A program made the position numbers and the translations under genes. From an uncultured Lachnospiraceae bacterium (GTDB lineage: Bacteria > Bacillota > Clostridia > Lachnospirales > Lachnospiraceae), in NCBI GenBank assembly GCA_910585635.1, contig CAJUFE010000003.1:103824-167823 (forward strand): DNA of 64,000 bases, written 5' to 3'. Below, in pieces: positions 57,823 through 64,000 of the stretch. Under the pieces are notes generated by a model. It was not told the DNA's origin. It did not search any database and saw only the letters and a list, made by a program, of their open reading frames with translations. Positions within the stretch are counted from its first letter, which is position 1; each line of letters opens with the position of its first letter.

Positions 57823-58347
57823 ATGGAAGTAAGATCATTAAGGGCAAATATTGACGATGCAAAAGAACTACACGCTATGCAGGTCGAAGCTTTCAAAGGA
57901 TTATTGGAGAAATATCAGGATCTTGATACCAGTCCTGCAAATGAAAACATGGAAAAAGTAGAAGCACGCTTGAAACAGGATTTTACATTTTACTATTTTA
58001 TCTGTATCGGACAGAAGAAAGTAGGAGCTATCCGTATTATTGACAAAAAGGAAAATGGAATAAACAAAAGAATTTCCCCAATATTTATATTGCCGGAATT
58101 TCAAGGGAAAGGCATTGCACAGAAAGCAATCCGGCTGTGTGAAGAAATGCATGGAAACGAAAATTGGGAGCTGGACACAATTTTGCAGGAGTCTAAAAAC
58201 TGTCATTTGTATGAAAAAATGGGGTATCACCAAACAGGTAAAACAAAGGTCATTAACGAAAGACTCACATTAACATTTTATGAAAAGAAGGAGGCAGACA
58301 TAACTCGAATGTGGTCATGTATATTAGATCAGAAAGATTTGTTATAA
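57823..58347 (+). CDS. GNAT-family acetyltransferase
   Basis: A single GNAT domain of 174 residues carries the acetyl-CoA loop LPEFQGKGIAQKAI near residue 95 and a family-typical LYEKMGYHQTGKTK near the end. It is A+T-rich like its neighbours. Its 3' end overlaps the next gene by 37 bp. Confidence 0.85.
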   Translation: MEVRSLRANIDDAKELHAMQVEAFKGLLEKYQDLDTSPANENMEKVEARLKQDFTFYYFICIGQKKVGAIRIIDKKENGINKRISPIFILPEFQGKGIAQKAIRLCEEMHGNENWELDTILQESKNCHLYEKMGYHQTGKTKVINERLTLTFYEKKEADITRMWSCILDQKDLL

Positions 58348-58820
58348 CAGAATTAACTATGGATATGTGTAGTGAATATCAAAAAAACTCTGTAGATGCT
58401 GATAATAGACGTTTCGTACCAGATGAAGTATGTGAAACTGTGGAAGATGCTGAAAGAACTTTAAAATGGCTGATTGGATCATATTCTTCCTCAAATGGAC
58501 CATTTGTATATCCGATCCTTACTAATGAAAACATAAATATTGGATACGTTCAAGCGTGTCCGTTGGGAGAAGGATTTGAGATTGGATATCATATAGCAAA
58601 AAGTTATACGGGCAATGGATCTGCTACAGAAGCTGTAAAGGTGTTTTTACCAGTGATAATGGATATGCTTCAAATTGATAAAATATACGGCATAGTTTTA
58701 GAAGAAAATATTGCCTCACATAAAGTTTTAGAGAAGAATGGTTTTAAATTGGTTTTTAAAGGCATTGATAAATATCAAAGCAAAAACAGGGAGTTAAGAA
58801 AATATATTTTTAAAAGATGA
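58311..58820 (+). CDS. GNAT-family acetyltransferase (RimJ/RimL type)
   Basis: This protein has 169 residues from GTG 58311, or 167 from ATG 58317. It shows the ribosomal-protein-acetyltransferase pattern IRSERFVITELT at the start and GFEIGYHIAKSYTGNGSATEAV with the acetyl-CoA loop, then NIASHKVLEKNGFKL. No good ribosome site precedes it, so it is probably translated by coupling to the previous gene. Confidence 0.82.
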   Translation: MVMYIRSERFVITELTMDMCSEYQKNSVDADNRRFVPDEVCETVEDAERTLKWLIGSYSSSNGPFVYPILTNENINIGYVQACPLGEGFEIGYHIAKSYTGNGSATEAVKVFLPVIMDMLQIDKIYGIVLEENIASHKVLEKNGFKLVFKGIDKYQSKNRELRKYIFKR

Positions 58821-59188
58821 TCTAAAGTTGGTCGGAATAAGAATGTGTTAAGATACCTAATGGTTATAGATATTAAGGAATGATACGGATCTCAGTTTGT
58901 ACTTTTCCGAAAAGGGAGATACGAAAAGCTGATAATACATTCATTTATATAAATAAGCAGGGGGATCTTTTTTGATGGAAGTAAAGCCAGGGAAGGATAT
59001 TATGAGATAAGCTATAATATACCTACCACCAAAGCAGAGATCACGGATCTTACCAGGCTTTTAGGTGAGATAGAAAGGCGTCTGAGCAGAGTGGAAATGT
59101 ACTGTGTGGAGGAAGAGAGGGCTTTCGCCATCAGGGAACTGGAGCAGAGGATCAAGGATTTTGCCATGTTTGATCAGAAGTCGCTGAA
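58821..59188 (+). pseudogene. Remnant frame with coiled-coil segment
   Basis: From about 58956 to a TAG at 59192 one frame is open without a usable start codon and reads EISYNIPTTKAEITDLTRLL, then GEIERRLSRVEMYCVEEERA. A short frame starting ATG 58976 (MEVKPGKDIMR) stops early and may be the displaced N-terminus. The rest of the interval (58821-58955) has no gene. Confidence 0.4.
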
Positions 59189-59296
59189 CTAGTTTTGCGG
59201 GAATAAAGAATTTGAAATGGTTTCATCCTCCAGTCCAGTTCCGATCCGTTTGGCGGCATACTCACTGTTCCCGGCCCCTGAAAAATATAGTATCAT
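59189..59296 (-). pseudogene. N-terminal remnant of an EFR1-type flavodoxin-like protein
   Basis: A minus-strand ATG at 59296 with AGGAGGA nearby opens a 35-codon frame MILYFSGAGNSEYAAKRIGT, then GLEDETISNSLFPQN and a stop. The pattern YFSGTGNS is the FMN-phosphate loop of flavodoxin-like EFR1-family proteins, normally over 200 residues. Only the start survives. Confidence 0.65.
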
Positions 59297-59594
59297 AATG
59301 TCCTCCTTTACATGGATCTGGCGTACGCGGTGTTTTCCGGCGTTCCTTTCCTGAGTATACCAGATCAGATGTGCGAAGACAATATCGGCGGCGGGAAAAC
59401 CTATGGAAAAGGTATGAGGATATTTTGGAGATCGTGAAGAGAACGTCGTATGGATAAAGGATGAAAGTAAAAGAACGAACGTTTGTCTTTTTCTGTACTT
59501 TTAAAAGCGTTTGTGGTATACTGATAGAACAGTGTTTGGTGTCAGTTATTCGAAAATTTCGAATGACTGCATCAGATGGTAAAGTTCATACTGG

Positions 59595-59776
59595 GTGGAA
59601 CAGTTTGAAGGGATCTTGCGATCATCCAAAAAAGAAATTTTGACACATGCGGGAACTATTTCAGCAAAAATAGCAGAACAGCATACGCTGAGTGGATCTG
59701 AAAAGTATTATGTGGAGCAGGATAGATCCTATCAGAGCGATCTTGTACAATTTGAGATAGAGCGGGAGACGATGAT
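59595..59776 (+). pseudogene. Possible C-terminal remnant of a RhuM-like protein
   Basis: The frame reads EQFEGILRSSKKEILTHAGT, then ISAKIAEQHTLSGSEKYYVE, then QDRSYQSDLVQFE. This resembles the C-terminal segment of RhuM-type virulence proteins (LTHxGxIS ... A-E ... EQDRxYxSDF). No N-terminal part is present. The assignment is from memory of the pattern. Confidence 0.4.
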
Positions 59777-60646
59777 ATGCCGGGTGATCACAATACATCT
59801 CACAATGAGACCAGCCCTGGATCACAGGGGAGCATCCTGCGGGGCATTTTAGGAAGCGTCATTGGGATGCTCGTCTGCATCCTGGTGATGCTATTATGCG
59901 CCTTATGCCGGATAGGTGATCTCATTACCACGTTCCAGCTTTTTGTAGGGTTGGTGATCGGGTGGTCCTACCGTCTGTTCCGTGGACGGCGTTCTAAAAC
60001 TGCCGCCTATGTTACCGTGGGGATCTGTACCGTATCCGCCAGCGTCCTCTGGGTAGTGCTGCTGGCTCTTTTGCCTGTTTTTGCTTCTCCGGATCCATCC
60101 GCCGCAGTGGACTGGGGCAGGCTGTGGGGGAAGATCTGGGAGCTGCTGCTTTTATGTGCCGGCCTGGGGCTGATCGGCTTTTTCTTTACCAGAGAGAGCC
60201 TGCTGACTTACGCGGACTGGAAAAGAGGCCCCTGGCATATCGCGTACGCTGGGGGGAATGGGTATTCCTACAACCTGCTCCCGGAAAAACTCCCCTCTGT
60301 CAACCCACCGTCGTACTTTGCCGTACACAGCCGCTTTGCGCCGGGGACCCAGATCATCGTGGAGGGCAGCAGCCTCCGGTGGCGGAGACGGTTCCGCGAA
60401 GACCGGGTGTTTTCTGTCCGTGATATCGCCGGTGTGGTGCTGGGGCCGGGGAACGGCTGTAATGTACTCTATGACAGGGACTATCAGGTACTGGCTAAGT
60501 TTGCGGGCAGCATGGAGCGCGCGGATCTGATGCTCCTCTGGCTGCTCCAAAGAAAGATCCCCATAGACAATGTGCCTGCCGGATGGCATTCCCCGGCTGA
60601 GGCCACTCCTGGACCAGAAGCCAGCTCTGGATGGTTTGTGGGCTAA
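59777..60646 (+). CDS. Membrane protein of unknown function
   Basis: This 289-residue protein has four hydrophobic spans (about 22-46, 50-68, 75-100, 115-137) and then a soluble region of about 150 residues with a predicted beta-rich PH-like fold (FAPGTQIIVEGSSLRWRRRF, REDRVFSVRDIAGVVLGPGN). GGGAG lies eight bases before ATG 59777. Its G+C content is higher than that of the surrounding remnants. The family is not recognised. Confidence 0.7.
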   Translation: MPGDHNTSHNETSPGSQGSILRGILGSVIGMLVCILVMLLCALCRIGDLITTFQLFVGLVIGWSYRLFRGRRSKTAAYVTVGICTVSASVLWVVLLALLPVFASPDPSAAVDWGRLWGKIWELLLLCAGLGLIGFFFTRESLLTYADWKRGPWHIAYAGGNGYSYNLLPEKLPSVNPPSYFAVHSRFAPGTQIIVEGSSLRWRRRFREDRVFSVRDIAGVVLGPGNGCNVLYDRDYQVLAKFAGSMERADLMLLWLLQRKIPIDNVPAGWHSPAEATPGPEASSGWFVG

Positions 60647-60757
60647 AATATCATCAGATGGAGGATATCAAGATAACTTTACAAGGAAATACTTGGGTAT
60701 AGAGCTTGCAAATGAGGATAACAGATCATCAGGCATTGCCGGGAAAGGAAAATAGAC

Positions 60758-62170
60758 TTGAAACGATCAGGATCACTTGGTGAAACTACCGAATATGATA
60801 AAAAGCGGGATGTAGAGATGCAGAAACCGAAAAGCTGGCTGAAAAGTATCAGTGCTTTTGCAAATGGGACCGGCGGCATATTGATCTTTGGCATTGCGGA
60901 TGATGATACAGTGACCGGGATCGAAGATATAAAAAGCGCATCTGAATTTGTCAGTCAGAAAATAAAAGAGCGCATCGATCCGTTTCCGGAAGTTACAATG
61001 CAGATCCACAGTACGGAAGATGGAAAAAACCTGCTTACTGTGGAGGTTATGAAAGGGCAGGAAACGCCATATTATTACCACGGAGATGGGAGCACTGAGG
61101 CTTTTATCAGGATTGGAAATGAGACGGTCACTGCAAATGCAGCGGAATTAAAAAGGCTTGTATTGCGTGGGAAAAATTCTTCTTTTGATTCTTTGATGAC
61201 CGATCACGATATCAAAGATCATTCTTTTTCGAAATTGCGGGAACGCTATAAAGAATGGAATGGGACAAGTATGCCGGAAAAGAGTTTTGGTTCTTTTGGG
61301 ATCGTTGATGAAAAGGGAAAACTTACAAATGCAGGAGCCCTGCTTGCGGATAACTGTCCGATCCGGTATTCACGGTTATTCTGTACGCACTGGAATGGAT
61401 CAGATAAAAGCGGGGGAAAGGTAGATGCTCTGGACAGTGCTGAATATAGTGGGAGCTTGATCATGCTGCTGAACGAGGGCATTGGTTTTGTGAAAAGAAA
61501 CATGAAGATGCTTTGGAAAAAGACGGCAGATTCCCGGATCGAAATGCCGGATTTTTGTGAGAGGAGCGTTTTTGAAAGTCTTGTCAACGGGTTGATCCAC
61601 CGGGATTATCTGGTGAATGGCAGCGAAGTCCATATAGATATTTTCGATGACCGTCTTGTGATCTATTCTCCGGGCGGGATGCCGGATGGTACAAAAATAC
61701 AGGAAAGGGATATTGATACCGTGCCTTCTACAAGAAGGAATCCCATCCTAGCGGATATATTTGGGCGATTGGGATATATGGAACGTCAGGGCAGTGGACT
61801 TAATAAGATCCGTGAAGCATATGAAAATGCGGCTAATTATAAGGAAGGGATGGAGCCAATATTTTATTCAGACAGAGTGATGTTTATGGTGACATTGAAA
61901 AATCTGAACTATAAAATGCCGATAAATGAAGCTGAAAGTGAAGCTGAAAGTGAAGCTGAAAGTGAAGCTGAAAATATTATTTTGACAGGATTGGAAAGAA
62001 GGTTGTGTGGATTATTGAAAGAAAATCCTAAAATAACGCAATCTGAGATACAAAAACGGTTAAACCTTTCCAGAAGTAAAGTGCAAAGGACAATGAAAAA
62101 ATTAGTAAATGAAGAGATTATTGAGAATATAGGTTCTCATAGAAGTGGACAGTGGAAAGTTAAGAAATGA
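60758..62170 (+). CDS. AlbA_2/Schlafen-type ATP-binding protein
   Basis: This 470-residue protein starts at TTG 60758. It has an N-terminal AlbA_2 (Schlafen AAA_4) domain (KSWLKSISAFANGTGGILIFGIADD, about 26-50), a central region, a GHKL/RecG-like ATPase part (LVNGLIHRDYLVNGSEVHID and RNPILADIFGRLGYMERQGSG), an EAES repeat linker near 392-406 and a C-terminal winged helix (LKENPKITQSEIQKRLNLSR). Such proteins are transcription regulators or defence components. No partner gene is evident. Confidence 0.82.
   Translation: MKRSGSLGETTEYDKKRDVEMQKPKSWLKSISAFANGTGGILIFGIADDDTVTGIEDIKSASEFVSQKIKERIDPFPEVTMQIHSTEDGKNLLTVEVMKGQETPYYYHGDGSTEAFIRIGNETVTANAAELKRLVLRGKNSSFDSLMTDHDIKDHSFSKLRERYKEWNGTSMPEKSFGSFGIVDEKGKLTNAGALLADNCPIRYSRLFCTHWNGSDKSGGKVDALDSAEYSGSLIMLLNEGIGFVKRNMKMLWKKTADSRIEMPDFCERSVFESLVNGLIHRDYLVNGSEVHIDIFDDRLVIYSPGGMPDGTKIQERDIDTVPSTRRNPILADIFGRLGYMERQGSGLNKIREAYENAANYKEGMEPIFYSDRVMFMVTLKNLNYKMPINEAESEAESEAESEAENIILTGLERRLCGLLKENPKITQSEIQKRLNLSRSKVQRTMKKLVNEEIIENIGSHRSGQWKVKK
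61931..61975 (+). repeat. 12-bp coding repeats
   Basis: GCTGAAAGTGAA is repeated 3.6 times and encodes AESE units just before the C-terminal winged helix. Confidence 0.9.
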
Positions 62171-62449
62171 TCTAGATCTTATTGATATTTCCTATGTAGC
62201 ATCAGAAGGCGTTCCTGGCGAAAGCCGCAAGCGGCAGCTAAAAAAGGTACTTGTTTCTTCCATTAAAGTCCATGGGATCCTCTGTTGCAAACTGACATAT
62301 GTGACTTACAGAGCGGCCATTGGTGGGATAGGAGAGATCATCAGCAGAGGTTATTTTATGGGAAGAAGTGTAGATCGTCCAGAGATCAAACGCTTGACGG
62401 ATAAATGCCATAAGAGATATACTTAAAAAAACGATCTGGAGTGTGACGG
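62171..62449. other. Gap before the zinc-ribbon gene
   Basis: One frame is open from a GTG at 62145 to 62426 (IDISYVASEGVPGESRKRQL and so on), overlapping the previous gene, but it has no ribosome site and no recognised domain. I treat the gap as non-coding or a remnant. Confidence 0.35.
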
Positions 62450-62782
62450 ATGGTAGAAAAAAGGATAGAAGGCCTGTGGGACTGCGCATATTGCGGCAGG
62501 AAAGCGATAAAAGCAAGATCTGACGCTTGTACATCATGCGGAAAGCCCCGGGGGATCGAAACGGTTTTTTATCTGCCTGAAGATCTAGATGGGGCAGCTT
62601 TAACGCAGGAGGAAAAGGCGAGGACAACCAACGCGCCGGACTGGCTATGCGCATATTGTGGTTCCTATAACCGCTCGGATGCTTCCTGTTGTACCAAATG
62701 CGGCGGAGACAGAGCGGAGTCGAAGGCCGATTACGGGATCCTCCACAAGCTGACCGGAAGATCGTTTAGAAGAAAGGACTGA
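62450..62782 (+). CDS. Protein with two zinc ribbons
   Basis: This 110-residue protein has two RanBP2-like zinc motifs: WDCAYCGRKAIKARSDACTSCG (residues 10-31) and WLCAYCGSYNRSDASCCTKCGG (about 65-86), each with CxxC pairs, joined by an acidic segment. It heads a group with a SpeD-like gene and a DUF4178 gene and is probably part of the same system. GTGTGACGG is the only upstream purine stretch. Confidence 0.8.
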   Translation: MVEKRIEGLWDCAYCGRKAIKARSDACTSCGKPRGIETVFYLPEDLDGAALTQEEKARTTNAPDWLCAYCGSYNRSDASCCTKCGGDRAESKADYGILHKLTGRSFRRKD

Positions 62783-62820
62783 TCGAAAGTCCGAGGAAGA
62801 GGATGGGTGGGTAAGGGAAA

Positions 62821-63186
62821 ATGGCGATACAGATCATGGCAGATCTATATGATTGTTCTATGCTTATTGACGATACAGGAGCCGTGACGGAGGCGGCGCA
62901 TAAAGCCATTAGATATGTGGGGGCACATATCGTGGAGGAATGCATCCACCGATTTGAACCGATCGGCATTACCTATTTTGCTGTTATCTCCACTTCCCAC
63001 TTTTCCATACATACTTGGCCGGAATATCGATATGCGGCAGTGGATATCTTTTCATGCAGGGATGATGTGGCGGATGGGATCGCACAGATGCTCAAGGATC
63101 TATTTGGTTCAGGACGTGTCCGGATCCAGACCATACAGCGTGATATCAAGGGGGAAGAAGGAGGCGGGATATGTTTTACCGAGTAG
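62821..63186 (+). CDS. speD: S-adenosylmethionine decarboxylase proenzyme-like protein
   Basis: This 121-residue protein matches class 1B AdoMet decarboxylase. The self-cleavage serine is Ser59 in STSHFSIHTWPE, with His64 and Cys79 (FSC) at the spacing of Thermotoga SpeD (Ser63, His68, Cys83). It would form the pyruvoyl cofactor and make decarboxylated AdoMet. The neighbours are not classical polyamine genes. It overlaps the DUF4178 gene by 16 bp. Confidence 0.87.
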   Translation: MAIQIMADLYDCSMLIDDTGAVTEAAHKAIRYVGAHIVEECIHRFEPIGITYFAVISTSHFSIHTWPEYRYAAVDIFSCRDDVADGIAQMLKDLFGSGRVRIQTIQRDIKGEEGGGICFTE

Positions 63187-64000
63187 GTACACTGCTCAAT
63201 ATAAAGGGCCGGCCGGGAAAGGTGATCGGCTATATCCAATATGAAGATCCACTGGATCACAATAAAGCATGGACGGAATATCGCATAAAAACAGCAGATG
63301 GAGAAGTTTGGCTTTCATGTGATGAGATATATGATGAATATTCGATCTCATGGCCTGCGAACGATGTGAGCGGAAGGATCGGACCGGAATGGCATAAGGT
63401 CGATGAGGGACAACAGGTGGTCCGCTGTGCCAAAGGGGATGTGGATGTAGACCCGGGCGAGAGTGCTTATTTTATGGAATATGAAGATGGTCCGGAGGAC
63501 CACACCCTTTCTGTTGAGATCTGGGAAGACGGAAGTGAATTTTCCAAAGGGGAATATATCGAAAAGAGCGATATCGTCGAGACGGGATATGAAAAGCATC
63601 CTACCGGAAATGGGATACTGGCCATGGTGGGCATTTTCTGTATTTTTTGTTTTGCAGCGTTTATGGGGCTCCACGTTTATCCGTCCCTTGGCGTCAACAA
63701 AAATATCAGCAGATATTTAGAGAGTTCCGAAAAATATGTGTTTGAAACGTCCCTGACTGGCAACGAGGACCAGAAAGCAACGGTATATGCGTATGATACG
63801 CCGGCTACAACCGATGATGTTGCTAAGGATATCATCCAGGGCATTGAGGGGTATACAAGATCGGTGACCCAAAAGGATGATAAAAACGATCAGGAGATCG
63901 CCATTTTGACTGATAAGGAGTATTGTCTCATATATCATCCGGAGGATGAGGAACAGAAGGTATATGTCCAGGTGTCAGGCAGAAAGTATAATTACACATC
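63171..64000 (+). CDS. DUF4178 membrane protein (partial, runs off the end)
   Basis: An open frame starts at ATG 63171, preceded by GGAAGAAGGAGG, and continues to the window end without a stop (at least 276 codons). It starts MFYRVGTLLNIKGRPGKVIG, with a DUF4178-like beta-barrel region (EYRIKTADGEVWLSCDEIYD) over the first ~140 residues. One membrane span follows near 150-170, then an extracellular-type domain. It is translationally coupled to speD. Confidence 0.8.
   Translation, partial: MFYRVGTLLNIKGRPGKVIGYIQYEDPLDHNKAWTEYRIKTADGEVWLSCDEIYDEYSISWPANDVSGRIGPEWHKVDEGQQVVRCAKGDVDVDPGESAYFMEYEDGPEDHTLSVEIWEDGSEFSKGEYIEKSDIVETGYEKHPTGNGILAMVGIFCIFCFAAFMGLHVYPSLGVNKNISRYLESSEKYVFETSLTGNEDQKATVYAYDTPATTDDVAKDIIQGIEGYTRSVTQKDDKNDQEIAILTDKEYCLIYHPEDEEQKVYVQVSGRKYNYT

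Noticed and set aside
62145..62426. 93-codon frame after the AlbA_2 gene
   Set aside because: Starts inside the previous gene without a ribosome site, has no recognised domain and a composition unlike real genes nearby.

Overview
The window looks like a chromosome segment of a Lachnospiraceae-type gut Firmicute (Clostridia). This rests on the gene order of the ribosomal super-operon, the Zn-ribbon type S14 and adenylate kinase, the KOW-protein gene between map and infA, strong AGGAGG ribosome sites with many GTG/TTG starts, and a body of G+C-rich codon use interrupted by A+T-rich islands. No tRNA, rRNA, CRISPR array, transposase or integrase gene was seen.

Layout. 1-16.1 kb: the S10/spc/alpha ribosomal cluster from rplC to rplQ, with secY, adk, map, a KOW RNA-binding protein, infA and rpoA; a consensus promoter restarts transcription before rpmJ. 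16.2-19.1 kb: two paralogous secreted proteins with cell-wall-binding repeats, inserted with their own promoter and terminators between rplQ and the ECF genes. 19.2-25.2 kb: the conserved ecfA1-ecfA2-ecfT-truA-rplM-rpsI block; truA is fused to an acetyltransferase-like region through repetitive linkers. 25.2-28.9 kb: an A+T-rich island bracketed by two copies of the rpsI 3' end plus terminator. It holds a holin-like type I toxin with an antisense RNA, two paralogous coiled-coil genes, a Uma2 nuclease, a RelE/YafQ toxin remnant, a frameshifted brnT with intact brnA, and a small ribbon-helix-helix regulator.

28.9-43.1 kb: a locus for uronic-acid-containing glycans. It encodes a beta-glucuronidase (GH2 with the NxK motif), a YesM-type sensor kinase and AraC-type response regulator, a sugar ABC importer (binding lipoprotein and two permeases), an unsaturated glucuronyl hydrolase (GH88) and a cytoplasmic heparinase II/III-type lyase. 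The import system would bring in oligosaccharides that the lyase, GH88 and GH2 enzymes cut inside the cell. 43.3-51.2 kb: lactaldehyde reductase (fucO), then a divergent GntR regulator facing an acid-sugar dehydratase of the enolase superfamily, an MFS carrier, a YfcC-type carrier and a MalY/PatB-like C-S lyase. 51.3-53.5 kb: a butyrate kinase remnant and a DUF1538 membrane protein with a tandem P-II-like protein.

53.6-64 kb: a lower-G+C accessory tract. It holds a RloA/RloB (AbiL-like) ATPase plus TOPRIM pair, a lipoprotein, three GNAT acetyltransferases, several truncated gene remnants, an AlbA_2/Schlafen-type ATP-binding protein, and the start of a cluster with a zinc-ribbon protein, an AdoMet decarboxylase (SpeD) and a DUF4178 membrane protein that runs off the end.

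A recurring oddity is short tandem DNA repeats (12-36 bp units) at nine or more places, in gene linkers and directly after stop codons. All product names come from sequence reading alone; no database search was run.
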